Of a stretch of DNA of 64,000 nucleotides, positions 53,025-61,424 are shown one piece after another (within the stretch, counting starts at the first letter, position 1; the number at the start of each line of letters is the position of its first letter). Origin of the DNA: an uncultured Clostridia bacterium (GTDB lineage: Bacteria; Bacillota; Clostridia; Peptostreptococcales; Anaerovoracaceae); NCBI GenBank assembly GCA_934234035.1, contig CAKQHH010000001.1:219655-283654 (forward strand), given 5' to 3'. The notes under the pieces were generated by a model. That model was not told the DNA's origin. It ran no database searches and saw nothing but the letters and a program-made list of their open reading frames with translations. Made by a program: the position numbers and the translations under genes.

Positions 53025-54857
53025 TTATTTGATATCTTGGTAAATAGCATTAATTTTGTTTTTAATCTCAAACCAATCTGCCTTTAATATCTCATAATAA
53101 TTCTGATCATTTTTTAAGAAGTTTGTCTCATTAAGAGATGCATCGCCTCTAGAAATAGTTTGGTAATATCTAAATCCTGATATGATAATCATATCAAATA
53201 AATCAGTAATTACAGCTTCGTAATTGTCCTTATTTCTGAATAACTCCTTCGGCAATAGGCAATCGCAATCATTAATATCTGAAAAAATATCATATAAGTA
53301 ATTGTCATATGCCTTGCTCTCAGAACAATGTGTAAAGAAAAGTCCAATCTTTTCTTCATCAAGATTTCCATTTTTATACCTAGCAGCTAATGCGACAAAC
53401 GCAATGCACAAAGTTCGTGCATTATGAGCAAACGCTATTGGACTAACGTGATCATTTTCGTGCTTTTTATCAAACGCTTTGATATATTTTTTTCTAAAAT
53501 AGTAATCAATATAAATGAGTTCTTTTACAATAGATGCAACACTTTTTTGCTTTCCTTGAAAAATCGGCATATAAAAACGATCATTATACAGCGATGAAGG
53601 TTTACTTCTACTTGCAACTGGCAACTGAAATACTCCTGCTAAACATAACTTACCAACTTGAGCGAGATCTGTATTCCTGTAGCAATCCTTGAAAGCTTTT
53701 GGTACTGTCTCACCGCGCTTTGTCTGATAGAAAATTCCCACCTCTCTCATCGAATTCGAAAATCTCACTTGCTCAGGAGCATTTGCTTTCAAATCGATTT
53801 GTTTAATAGGCTTTTGAGAGTTTGTAGCTTTCGCAATGTCCAAGATAAAACTATTTTTTTCATCAACATCTTCTCCCATTGCCTTAATTATTTTACAAGG
53901 AAGGAACAAATCTTTTTCACGAGTTATTTCTTTACTCTTATGTATAAGCGTTGTTGTCTGTCCTCCATTGACAATTGAAAAATCTTTTAAATGAACTTCT
54001 TTACCGTCTACTCTAAAACTGTCACATACAATCGTGATTCCATTATTTCTAAACCAAAATTGTTCTGGATCATGCTGTATAGTATCATTAATAGACGCAT
54101 CAATATCTCTTTTTCTAATATAGTATCTTAGATTTCGTGATAATAGATTAGTACTGTGGCGAGCATATAATTCCTTTACCGAAAACGCTGAAGCATTTAC
54201 AATAACTGCATCCTCACCATATTCCAGATAATTATTTGCTTCATCAATCGAAATGATTCCGCTCTCTACTGTTGGTCTCCTTGATTCTAGTTCTTTTATC
54301 TCTTCTACGATATCATCGGCATAGTGGAGTGTTACTTCAAAACGGTCATTTCCCTGAAACTGCTCTTTAACAATCTTTTCAATACGGTCTGCTCGTATTC
54401 TATTTTTTCTTGCACTCGTATAGAATGCAAATCTAATTTTTGACTCATCACCTACCTCAGCGTTCAAAGTAAGAAATCTTCTTTGAACTTGAACGTTTAC
54501 ATTTTGATAATCGCCACGTTCCATATCTTTGTAGAATAGAATTATCTTTTGAATAGCATCTCTAACATTTTCAAATGTAATATCTTGATAGAATTTAGAT
54601 TGTGCCAAAATCAGATTTTCTTCCTCGGAATTAGGATCTAATAATAATGCATCAACGCCACCATCGTATTGACCGTCTACAATAAATTCTGAAATGGTCT
54701 GTTCATTGAAATCAATGGCTGGATTTTTATAATAATTTGCTCTAACACAAAGAGCTGTAAAGACATAATCATCAGGCTTATCTCTTAAAGATGGATAGTC
54801 TTTTTTCATCACAGAAATTTTATCTTTAATAAAATTATAAGATTCAGAAGTAGCCAT
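53025..54857 (-). CDS. AIPR-family (abortive infection) protein
   Basis: A 610-residue protein of the AIPR family, first linked to abortive phage infection. The N-terminal third includes VDGQYDGGVDALLLDPNSEE and LILAQSKFYQ, which resembles a PD-(D/E)xK-like nuclease core. The hallmark AIPR blocks are FWFRNNGITIVCDSF and FSIVNGGQTTTLIHKSK. The start at 54857 (MATSESYNF) has GGGAGG 7 nt upstream; an ATG at 54872 is less suitable. It sits upstream of the XRE-methyltransferase pair and completes the Z1-type defence gene set. Confidence 0.9.
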   Translation of the reverse strand: MATSESYNFIKDKISVMKKDYPSLRDKPDDYVFTALCVRANYYKNPAIDFNEQTISEFIVDGQYDGGVDALLLDPNSEEENLILAQSKFYQDITFENVRDAIQKIILFYKDMERGDYQNVNVQVQRRFLTLNAEVGDESKIRFAFYTSARKNRIRADRIEKIVKEQFQGNDRFEVTLHYADDIVEEIKELESRRPTVESGIISIDEANNYLEYGEDAVIVNASAFSVKELYARHSTNLLSRNLRYYIRKRDIDASINDTIQHDPEQFWFRNNGITIVCDSFRVDGKEVHLKDFSIVNGGQTTTLIHKSKEITREKDLFLPCKIIKAMGEDVDEKNSFILDIAKATNSQKPIKQIDLKANAPEQVRFSNSMREVGIFYQTKRGETVPKAFKDCYRNTDLAQVGKLCLAGVFQLPVASRSKPSSLYNDRFYMPIFQGKQKSVASIVKELIYIDYYFRKKYIKAFDKKHENDHVSPIAFAHNARTLCIAFVALAARYKNGNLDEEKIGLFFTHCSESKAYDNYLYDIFSDINDCDCLLPKELFRNKDNYEAVITDLFDMIIISGFRYYQTISRGDASLNETNFLKNDQNYYEILKADWFEIKNKINAIYQDIK

Positions 54858-54937
54858 TGCATACCCTCCCATCCTTTTTAGTTTCTTTCATGATTGTAGC
54901 ATAGCATTTTTTGAGGATCAAGATCCAGAAAACCAAA

Positions 54938-54967
54938 AAGGGCTACCCCTAATTAGGAATAGTCCTT
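54938..54967 (-). terminator. Inverted repeat, probable terminator
   Basis: On the minus strand, AAGGACTA, then a CCTAATTAGG core, then TAGCCCTT form one long imperfect hairpin, followed by TTTGGTTTTC. It could end the transcript of the AlbA_2 gene and the small membrane protein. Confidence 0.55.
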
Positions 54968-55011
54968 AATCTTACTAACTTCGTTTGTCTTCCGCATGTC
55001 AAGAGATAGCA

Positions 55012-55045
55012 TGTCGCCGTCCCATAACCGACCGCTCTGCCTTCA
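55012..55045. repeat. Short interspersed repeat, copy 3 (diverged)
   Basis: TGTCGCCGTCCCATAACCGA followed by CCGCTCTGCC resembles the elements at 37526 and 40521. Only the first 30 bp align well. Confidence 0.4.
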
Positions 55046-55087
55046 TTATCGTTCAGCAATCACGTGGCATCTCTTGCGAGCTATATC

Positions 55088-55228
55088 TCAACAAATAAGG
55101 AACAACATAAACGGTCCAAGTACATAGGTTGACAAGTTTACCAACACTTTTACTATCAGTGTAAGTATACATACAATCGCCATCAATATATACGCAATCA
55201 GTTTAAATGGTAATTTTATAATCTTCAT
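55088..55228 (-). CDS. Small hydrophobic protein, possible mobile-element origin
   Basis: A 46-residue frame (MKIIKLPFKLIAYILMAIVC, then a second hydrophobic stretch ending FMLFLIC) with GGAGG 8 nt before its ATG. The KLPFKL start followed by hydrophobic segments is like small membrane proteins I associate with integrative conjugative elements. It appears cut short at the C-terminus. It may be real or a truncated remnant. Confidence 0.45.
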   Translation of the reverse strand: MKIIKLPFKLIAYILMAIVCILTLIVKVLVNLSTYVLGPFMLFLIC

Positions 55229-55307
55229 TGTTCATGCCTCCTCGTATTTTTCTAATTACATTTTTAAGCATCTGTATGTAACTCACAAGGATGTCAAATT
55301 ATCGCTA

Positions 55308-56450
55308 TTACAACTTTCTATAGTCTGTTAACATTTTTTGAAGAATTAAAATATTCCTACACTCATCTTTAAATGCGTCTTTCTTGTACCTGCCTTCTAA
55401 TTGAGGAATATAAGGCATATGAATTTGATTTTCGTATTTTGTCCTGTCTGTTTCCCAATGTTCCTCTACATAATATTTAAATTCTTGTCGTTCTGCTTCA
55501 TTTTCAAAAACCAAAATACTTTCAAGAAATCGACTTCTCGCAATACGTGCATCATCCGAATACTCGTTTATAAATAAAAATTCATGAAACGCATAAGCAA
55601 ACGTATCCTTTTCAAAATATTTATACATAATATCCCAATGTATGTTATTTCCAAATGTAATACCATCTGTACAAGGACATGGTGTTGCATATCTTCCACC
55701 ATCCAAAGACAATCCTACAAATTCTATCAATAATGTTTGATGATATAAAAACTTCATCGAAAAGAATCTTGGAGTTGAATCTGTTTGAAAAAAGAAATAA
55801 TACTCATATCCATCTCTACTGTCATCAAATTCGTAATGCAAAGTATATTCAGGAAAAAATTTATAGTATTTATCCATTTCTCCGTCAGGACCATCAACCC
55901 AATTATCAGGATCTCTCAAATATATTTTTAATTTTTCTATTGGAGTTTGAATCAATCCAAATCTTTTTTTCCATAGATATTCAACTTTATCTATATCTGC
56001 ATTCATGTTCTTTGGGGTATTAGTATCTTGAATTCTTGTGTAAATGTTATTTGAATTTACATCTCTATATTTTTCTTTCAAATAAAATGGTGTTTTATTA
56101 CTATTTTTGATTACAATAACATCAATCACCCTATCGTGAATTACAACTTGTTTTACAAAGACAGTAGGTCGAATATCTCCTGCAAATTTTTTATCCTTTA
56201 AAAAATCAACTATATTTTGAGTATTTTTTCTGTTTGAATCCACAGTTACATCAACTAATTCATAATTTTCTTCATCAACTCCGATAATAATATATGCATC
56301 ACGATTTTCTAAATTATTTGCCATACAAATAATATCGTGTAATAAATCGGCAATTTTAGATTCAGTATACCAATTTTTCTTGAAATCCCAAAATCCTCCT
56401 TCTTGTTTTAAATCAAGTAATCGTAAGATTTCAATTGTAAAATCTTCCAT
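55308..56450 (-). CDS. AlbA_2/Schlafen-like DNA-binding domain protein
   Basis: A 380-residue protein with an N-terminal AlbA_2 domain (about 10-165: EGGFWDFKKNWYTESKIADL, MANNLENRDAYIIIGVDEEN, then IYTRIQDTNTP). The C-terminal 200 residues are rich in Asp, Glu and aromatic residues and unrecognised (FFFQTDSTPRFFSMKF, ARSRFLESILVFENEAERQ). AlbA_2 proteins occur as regulators and in defence islands; the role here is unknown. It lies between the AIPR gene and a truncated transposase. Sequence is markedly AT-rich. Confidence 0.8.
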   Translation of the reverse strand: MEDFTIEILRLLDLKQEGGFWDFKKNWYTESKIADLLHDIICMANNLENRDAYIIIGVDEENYELVDVTVDSNRKNTQNIVDFLKDKKFAGDIRPTVFVKQVVIHDRVIDVIVIKNSNKTPFYLKEKYRDVNSNNIYTRIQDTNTPKNMNADIDKVEYLWKKRFGLIQTPIEKLKIYLRDPDNWVDGPDGEMDKYYKFFPEYTLHYEFDDSRDGYEYYFFFQTDSTPRFFSMKFLYHQTLLIEFVGLSLDGGRYATPCPCTDGITFGNNIHWDIMYKYFEKDTFAYAFHEFLFINEYSDDARIARSRFLESILVFENEAERQEFKYYVEEHWETDRTKYENQIHMPYIPQLEGRYKKDAFKDECRNILILQKMLTDYRKL

Positions 56451-56656
56451 CTCTATCAGCTCCTCTATATCAATATTATTATTCTCATAAAACTTAAAAT
56501 TCTATCATCACAAGTAAATAATACACTATGTAGCAGGCACAGCACAAGATAATATGAAATGACCTCACATTTGTAATATCGTGGATTCGCCACTATACTG
56601 TAATCGACGACTAAATCAATAGACAGTGGTTTACCACATACAAAAGGAGGTCATTT

Positions 56657-57007
56657 ATGAATAGAATACTAAAAATCGGAATGGATGTCCATAGTACCAA
56701 CTACACTTTATGTGCAATGGAGCCCGTGCTTGGAGGAGAAGACAGAATTTTTGCAAACATTCAGGTAACATCTGATTATCGAAATGTGATTCAGTTTATT
56801 GACAAACTAAAGGAAAAGCTGGGCTCTTCCGACTCCTATTCCATCGAGTGCGGCTACGAAGCCAGATGCCTTGGCTACTCCCTTTACCACCAGCTGACCA
56901 AAGCCGGTGTCAAATGCATGATCCTGGCACCGACAACGATGCTGACACAGCAAGGAAAACTGGAAGTTGTCTCTCTAAGCAAAACAGTTCATACATATTC
57001 GATTTAA
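56657..57007 (+). pseudogene. IS110-family transposase, N-terminal fragment
   Basis: A 116-residue frame (MNRILKIGMDVHSTNYTLCA) with the first catalytic Asp of the DEDD domain (GMDVHS) and a later Glu in IECGYEARCLGYSL. It breaks off after MLTQQGKLEVVSLSKTVH, where intact IS110 proteins go on with a conserved D..DA block. The C-terminal two thirds, including the Tnp20 serine domain, are absent. AAAGGAGG precedes the ATG, and the 5' IS flank (about 56550-56650) is still present. Confidence 0.85.
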
Positions 57008-57088
57008 AGTTCCATAATAAAGTACACGGGCCTTTTCTATTTATTAATATCCCGAGTTATTTTTCAAAGAATTACCATAAATCAATTT

Positions 57089-58006
57089 TCATTTTTTCAT
57101 TTTTGAAGCCAACATAAGTAATTCTTTTACCGTTTCGAACAATAATGTAGCTTTACTCTCAGAAATCAATTTTCCCTCATGAACTAACTTGTTCCTCGCT
57201 TGCCGAATTTCAAAAATACTATTATATATATTCTCATTTAAAACACCAATTTGTAATAGAATTTCTTGTTTTACAGATATTGTGTATGTTCGTGTATCTT
57301 TTAACATCTCTTTTCTTTTTTTAGAATTTTCTCCAGTAACATTATTAATTATATTTTGTAACCATAAATAATCTGTTATTTCCTCAACAACAACCCAAAG
57401 AAAAGTAAGAGAAGCTGGCCAATTACGATGGTGAAATTCCGTAATACCATTTATCAAATGAAACGTACTTAAATTTGGTATCGCTTTAACAATCAGACCT
57501 CCCTTATCAAGCTTTTCTTTCATTTTTTCAATGGTTGTCATTCGACCTTCTGGTTGGTATAGCAATATTGCATCTGTTACTCCTACCACTTTCATTCTCA
57601 ATTCTGCATGAATATGGCTATTCCATGATTCCCCAAAATCAACGGGCCATATTGACTTTGATTCATATATATCCCCTTCCACGATATCCCTATTAGTTAT
57701 TGCTTCAACATTCATACCACCTAAAAACAGTTTACATAATAAATCGTTATAATGAACTATTATATCATCTTCGGAAATATTTTCTTCTGTTTTTATTCCA
57801 AGCGCACCGTCTCCACAGACTAAATATTCAACATTCCTACTGTCAAAATAGTTTGTAATCGTTCCAATAATTCGATGAAGCAACGAATGGTCATATGAAA
57901 GATTATTTATATCTTCTAGAGGGAAGTCTATCTTCTCGTTTTCGTGAACAACAAACTGAATAGGATATATATACGTTACATACACACTTTTTTGTTCTTT
58001 GTTCAT
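57089..58006 (-). CDS. Protein with a HEPN-type ribonuclease motif
   Basis: A 305-residue protein. The N-terminal half (about 1-170) is unrecognised, with YLVCGDGALGIKTEENIS and SWNSHIHAELRMKVVGV. The C-terminal half is helical and ends with FEIRQARNKLVHEGKLISES. RNKLVH is the R-N-x3-H (Rx4H) motif of HEPN ribonucleases found in toxins and phage-defence effectors. An RNase role is inferred from this motif alone. It is preceded by the truncated IS110 gene and is very AT-rich, suggesting transfer. Confidence 0.65.
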   Translation of the reverse strand: MNKEQKSVYVTYIYPIQFVVHENEKIDFPLEDINNLSYDHSLLHRIIGTITNYFDSRNVEYLVCGDGALGIKTEENISEDDIIVHYNDLLCKLFLGGMNVEAITNRDIVEGDIYESKSIWPVDFGESWNSHIHAELRMKVVGVTDAILLYQPEGRMTTIEKMKEKLDKGGLIVKAIPNLSTFHLINGITEFHHRNWPASLTFLWVVVEEITDYLWLQNIINNVTGENSKKRKEMLKDTRTYTISVKQEILLQIGVLNENIYNSIFEIRQARNKLVHEGKLISESKATLLFETVKELLMLASKMKK

Positions 58007-58065
58007 ATTGTATTTTATACCTTTCTTTCAATTTCCATAAACAAACGGCATTCTCAAATTCCGAT

Positions 58066-58821
58066 TTATATGTACAATCTGTTTTCCTTTCTACCGGAAC
58101 AGACCTTCTTCATTTTTCGTCCGGCGATAAAGCTAACAAACTTGCTGCACTTTCTTGCTTGCTTCGGACAGATTGCAACGCAGTGCATACAAGAAATACA
58201 TTTAGCCTTATCGGTCAATTTCGGATTGTCCAAAGAAATGGCCCCCGTCGGGCATTCTTTTACGCACAGACCGCAGGAAGTGCATTTTCCGCTAGCAGCA
58301 GGCTTGAACGGAACACCACCGTATTCTCGGTATGGTTTTTTTCCGGGGAATTGCGGTGTCCTTTGTGTTTCGCTGTTTTGCATGATTTTGGCGGCAAATT
58401 CCAACAATTCCTTTTCGTCCTGCCGATCCGGGCGCCCGGTTCCGAATTGGTGCATCAAGGAATGCTCTGCGACAGCCTCCATTCCTGCGATGCATACAAA
58501 GCCCGATGCTTCCAGAACATCCTGCAGTTCTAACAAGGTGTCGTCAATCGCACGGTTTCCAAACACCGCCGCAAGAATTGCCTTCGTACCGTCTGCTTTT
58601 ACATTTCGGAACATATCCGCTACGACCGACGGAATGCGTCCGCCGTAAGACGGTACAGCAACCAAACACAGATCCTCTTTTTCAAATTTCACCTTCGTCA
58701 GTTTATCCGGTTCTTTGATTAGGTCGATTTTTTCAGATTCCGGATTTGTCCCTTTCGCAACAATATCTGCTACTTTCTTTGTACCCCCGGTTGGGCTGAA
58801 AAATATGTTATAGAATTTCAT
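58066..58821 (-). CDS. EFR1-type flavodoxin-ferredoxin fusion protein
   Basis: A 251-residue redox protein. The N-terminal flavodoxin-like fold (MKFYNIFFSPTGGTKKVADI) is followed at about residues 178-235 by two 4Fe-4S motifs: CTSCGLCVKECP and CISCMHCVAICP. The start at 58821 puts the FMN-phosphate loop (SPTGGT) in its usual place. It is complete here, while a copy of its end with an internal deletion lies at 38877-38954. The partner oxidoreductase is unknown. Confidence 0.88.
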   Translation of the reverse strand: MKFYNIFFSPTGGTKKVADIVAKGTNPESEKIDLIKEPDKLTKVKFEKEDLCLVAVPSYGGRIPSVVADMFRNVKADGTKAILAAVFGNRAIDDTLLELQDVLEASGFVCIAGMEAVAEHSLMHQFGTGRPDRQDEKELLEFAAKIMQNSETQRTPQFPGKKPYREYGGVPFKPAASGKCTSCGLCVKECPTGAISLDNPKLTDKAKCISCMHCVAICPKQARKCSKFVSFIAGRKMKKVCSGRKENRLYI

Positions 58822-58943
58822 AATGCTTTCTCCTATGTGATTCCGTTGCGGTAGCACCTCAGTTATTAATCCACATCCGAAATATCATCTTCTGAAAAAT
58901 GTACCCAGTCTCCATTGATTGCCCGTAAAACTTGGCATCAATT
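58822..58943. other. Intergenic stretch with a possible C-terminal gene scrap
   Basis: On the minus strand a frame reading VLRAINGDWVHFSEDDISDV-stop is open at about 58864-58930. It looks like the tail of a protein but is too short to identify. Confidence 0.25.
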
Positions 58944-59741
58944 CTAAAAATCTTCCAGTTTTACATCTCCTGCATCATCTGGCAGAAGACAAAGATATCC
59001 CTCTTCCTTTTTCCAATCCTGGATTTTGTCCGACCATGAACCGGATTCTTTAAGGAAGTTTTCTATGTACGCAGCCCCTTCATCCGACATTGCATAATCT
59101 ACAAACTCTTGCGGTAATGTCACATGGTACTTTAATACATACTTCCAGGTATCCCTGTCCCAATAATACTTCCCGTCAGTGTATGCATACGGGCCAAGCA
59201 ATCGATGTCCGGGTTTGAACGGATGCTCGTATATGCCGGGGCACATGAAGTAAAGCTCTGTTGTGCGAAGATACGCTATCACTTGATTGGGAACGGTGTA
59301 CCCTTCCTGAACATGGTCGTAAATACTCTCGCTACCACCGTTGATTTCCTTATATGGTGACAGGCAGATCATTTTCGACATCTCATCGAAGAATTCTCGG
59401 GCATCTATATTTTCATCTGTTTTTACTTCATGACCAGGAACATCTAACACGATAAGATCTGCAATACAAGGTCCTTCCACTTTCATTACTCTTTGCTCGG
59501 ACATACCGTATTCGCCGGACTTCACTTTTTCTGCTGCATATTTTGTTACCCAGGAAAGATCACCTGCGTATTTTGGATTGATAAGCTTAATTTCGGCATC
59601 CATGAAAGAATCATCCATCATTTCAATTGATATGGTATCTCCAAGATTAACTACTTCTCCTTCCTCAAGTTCGGTACGCAGATGAAGAACCTGTCCTCTG
59701 TAATCTTCGTATGGACAACCCGCTACTGATAGAATTTTCAT
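58944..59741 (-). CDS. Hypothetical protein
   Basis: A 265-residue soluble, acidic protein (MKILSVAGCPYEDYRGQVLH). Segments such as EGEVVNLGDTISIEMMDDSF, RVMKVEGPCIADLIVLDV and AYLRTTELYFMCPGIYEHPF give no family I recognise. AGGAGAAAG lies before the ATG. It is in the same orientation as the ferredoxin gene but separated by about 120 nt. Confidence 0.6.
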   Translation of the reverse strand: MKILSVAGCPYEDYRGQVLHLRTELEEGEVVNLGDTISIEMMDDSFMDAEIKLINPKYAGDLSWVTKYAAEKVKSGEYGMSEQRVMKVEGPCIADLIVLDVPGHEVKTDENIDAREFFDEMSKMICLSPYKEINGGSESIYDHVQEGYTVPNQVIAYLRTTELYFMCPGIYEHPFKPGHRLLGPYAYTDGKYYWDRDTWKYVLKYHVTLPQEFVDYAMSDEGAAYIENFLKESGSWSDKIQDWKKEEGYLCLLPDDAGDVKLEDF

Positions 59742-59808
59742 AATTCTTTCTCCTTTGATTCGATCAGCTCAATTGTGTCACCGGTGTTGACACTTTTTGT
59801 TTCCTTTG

Positions 59809-59894
59809 TAATCTAAATTGAAAACTTTTCCATCAGTCGCAGTTGTTGCAGATTTTGCCCAAACTGAGCCTCGCTGTAATTCACCTTCAGACAT
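59809..59894 (-). pseudogene. RhuM-family gene scrap
   Basis: The minus strand reads MSEGELQRGSVWAKSATTAT then DGKVFNLDYK before leaving the family pattern. This matches the RhuM block with a SDSELQEDSV-like start and AADGKTYNLDYYNLD-like continuation. It is the last of the RhuM remnants in the window and lies just downstream of the HxlR gene. Confidence 0.55.
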
Positions 59895-59895
59895 A

Positions 59896-60225
59896 TCACT
59901 CCGCTGCAACCGATTTATAGTAATTCCCAAAATCCGCCAGCGCATCCATAATCGGCAAAAGCTTTTCTCCTAGTTCCGTCAAGCTGTAATCAACTCTTGG
60001 CGGCATTTCCTGATAATCATGCCGATGTACAAGACCGTCATCCATCATCTGTCTTAGGCTGTCAGTCAATACCTTCTGAGATATGCCTTCCAGATCTCGC
60101 TGCAATTCATTGAATCTCCACGGGCGTTCTCTTAAATTTCGTATAATCAAAAGTTTCCATTTGCCACCTACAAGTGCCACTGCTGTTGCCACCGGGCAAA
60201 CCGGAAGTTCGTCTTTTGTTTTCAT
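59896..60225 (-). CDS. HxlR-family transcriptional regulator
   Basis: A 109-residue winged-helix protein with the family N-terminal cysteine (CPVATAVALVGGKWKLLIIR) and the recognition region FNELQRDLEGISQKVLTDSL, then MPPRVDYSLTELGEKLLPIM. Such regulators respond to redox or aldehyde/electrophile stress through the cysteine. It is divergent from a cupin fragment across a 95-nt promoter region, the usual place for its operator. AGGAGGTGC is the ribosome site. Confidence 0.9.
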   Translation of the reverse strand: MKTKDELPVCPVATAVALVGGKWKLLIIRNLRERPWRFNELQRDLEGISQKVLTDSLRQMMDDGLVHRHDYQEMPPRVDYSLTELGEKLLPIMDALADFGNYYKSVAAE

Positions 60226-60262
60226 GCAATTGCACCTCCTAAAACTGTGATTGCTTACACGA

Positions 60263-60314
60263 ATTATAGCACATTCATTTTTTAATGTGTAGTTACAAAA
60301 AGGTGCGTACTTAC
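60263..60314. promoter_or_regulatory. hxlR/cupin divergent promoter region (copy B of a 50-bp duplicate)
   Basis: TATAAT (60263-60268 on the minus strand) is a -10 for hxlR. The inverted segments ACATTC..GAATGT-like and the GTAGTTACAAAAAGGTGCGT GTAC-type sequence resemble HxlR operators. The block is 98% identical to 38955-39004. To its right the cupin gene has lost its 5' end. Confidence 0.6.
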
Positions 60315-60320
60315 ATCTGA

Positions 60321-60587
60321 ATGCACCGCCTTCCGGCAGGAGCTAACGTTCCTTTCGTACACTCTCATAAGAACAATGAAGAAGTTTACGGCATCCTTTC
60401 CGGTAAAGGAAAAGTCATTATTGACGGAGAAGAAATTGCTCTCACTGCAGGTGATTGGGTAAGAATCGCACCTGCTGCAAAACGTCAGTTCTTCGCGGCA
60501 GAAGATGAAGGAATTTCTTTTGTATGTATTCAGACCAAAGAGAATTCTCTGGAAGGCTTTACAGCTGATGACGCTGTAGTATATTAA
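60321..60587 (+). pseudogene. Cupin gene lacking its 5' end
   Basis: An 88-residue frame (MHRLPAGANVPFVHSHKNNE) with the cupin metal/barrel motifs HSHKNNEEVYGILSGKG and LTAGDWVRIAPAAKRQFF. Intact relatives have about 25 more residues at the N-terminus. Here the promoter runs straight into the middle of the gene with no ribosome site, so a deletion has removed the start. The missing start resembles the fragment at 39074-39148. The barrel core itself could still fold. Confidence 0.7.
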
Positions 60588-60604
60588 TACTTCATCAAAA
60601 CACA

Positions 60605-60656
60605 ACAAGCTTCTCACCACAGGGCATTTACCCAATGGTGGGAAGCTTGGTTTTTA
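60605..60656 (+). terminator. Terminator after the cupin fragment
   Basis: AAGCTTC.CACCA pairs with TGGTG.GAAGCTT around a loop of about 17 nt, followed by GGTTTTT. Confidence 0.8.
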
Positions 60657-60719
60657 GATCCAAAGACGAATTGGTAATACGACAAAGCACCAATCAACTT
60701 GTGACCGATGCTTACGTAA

Positions 60720-61052
60720 TTAAACATCCAGTTTTTTAAGAATTTCATCCATATTTCGTTTGCTATATACAATACGTAGAATGTAAATCATTTTTTCTCC
60801 CGTATCCGGAAGATAGTACATTATATAATTTCCAACCAATTTCTTCCGCACGTTTTCTGCTTGTAAAAAATCATTGTATATAAGAGAGCCGCTTTCAGGA
60901 AAGTTTCTTGCTTCTTCAATATTTTCCTGCAGTTTATTTACAAAATCAGACGCAGCCGGTGGATTTGAAAGTTCGACTGCAATATATGAGACAATTTCAT
61001 CTAAATCAGATTCTGCTTTTTGAGTCAGTCGATATCCAAATTTAGATGCCAT
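60720..61052 (-). CDS. ParE/RelE-superfamily toxin
   Basis: A 110-residue basic protein (MASKFGYRLTQKAESDLDEI) with the family pattern AESDLDEIVSYIAVEL, FPESGSLI and VRKKLVGNYIMYYLPD, and RIVYSKRNMDEIL at the end. ParE-type toxins poison gyrase, RelE-type cut mRNA; the Y/K/R content does not decide between them. It overlaps the antitoxin gene by 11 nt, the usual coupled arrangement. Confidence 0.88.
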   Translation of the reverse strand: MASKFGYRLTQKAESDLDEIVSYIAVELSNPPAASDFVNKLQENIEEARNFPESGSLIYNDFLQAENVRKKLVGNYIMYYLPDTGEKMIYILRIVYSKRNMDEILKKLDV

Positions 61053-61299
61053 ATTTGCTCCTTATATTAGAAACTGCGCTTTTTCCATCTACCGTATTGC
61101 CAGATTTTACATCTTCCAAACCGTCCAGGATTATTTTTGCTTCATACACCTTTCTCATAGTTTTTTCATAATAATCGATGTCCATAACAACCAATCTTCC
61201 GTATCCATTCTTGGTTACGAATACAGGGCCGTTTTCTTCTGCACAACGACGTTCTACTTCAACCGTATTCTTTAAATCACGCATTGGAATAATCTGCAT
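61042..61299 (-). CDS. Phd/YefM-family antitoxin
   Basis: An 85-residue protein (MQIIPMRDLKNTVEVERRCA) with a Phd/YefM DNA-binding fold (PVFVTKNGYGRLVVMDIDYYEK) and a C-terminal flexible toxin-binding tail. It neutralises the toxin encoded immediately downstream and represses the pair. GAAAGGAGC precedes the ATG. Confidence 0.88.
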   Translation of the reverse strand: MQIIPMRDLKNTVEVERRCAEENGPVFVTKNGYGRLVVMDIDYYEKTMRKVYEAKIILDGLEDVKSGNTVDGKSAVSNIRSKYGI

Positions 61300-61424
61300 A
61301 GAATCAGCTCCTTTCTCGTGGCTATATTATAACCTATATTTAGCCACAGTACAAATGAGTCTTCACATTTCCCTCGGGGATTGCCTGCACGCCATGGTTC
61401 TTTGTAATATCTCCGCGTACTGCT

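Noticed and set aside
60282..60635. 117-codon minus-strand frame opposite the cupin fragment
   Set aside because: Antisense to conserved cupin motifs; crosses the terminator and the hxlR promoter.
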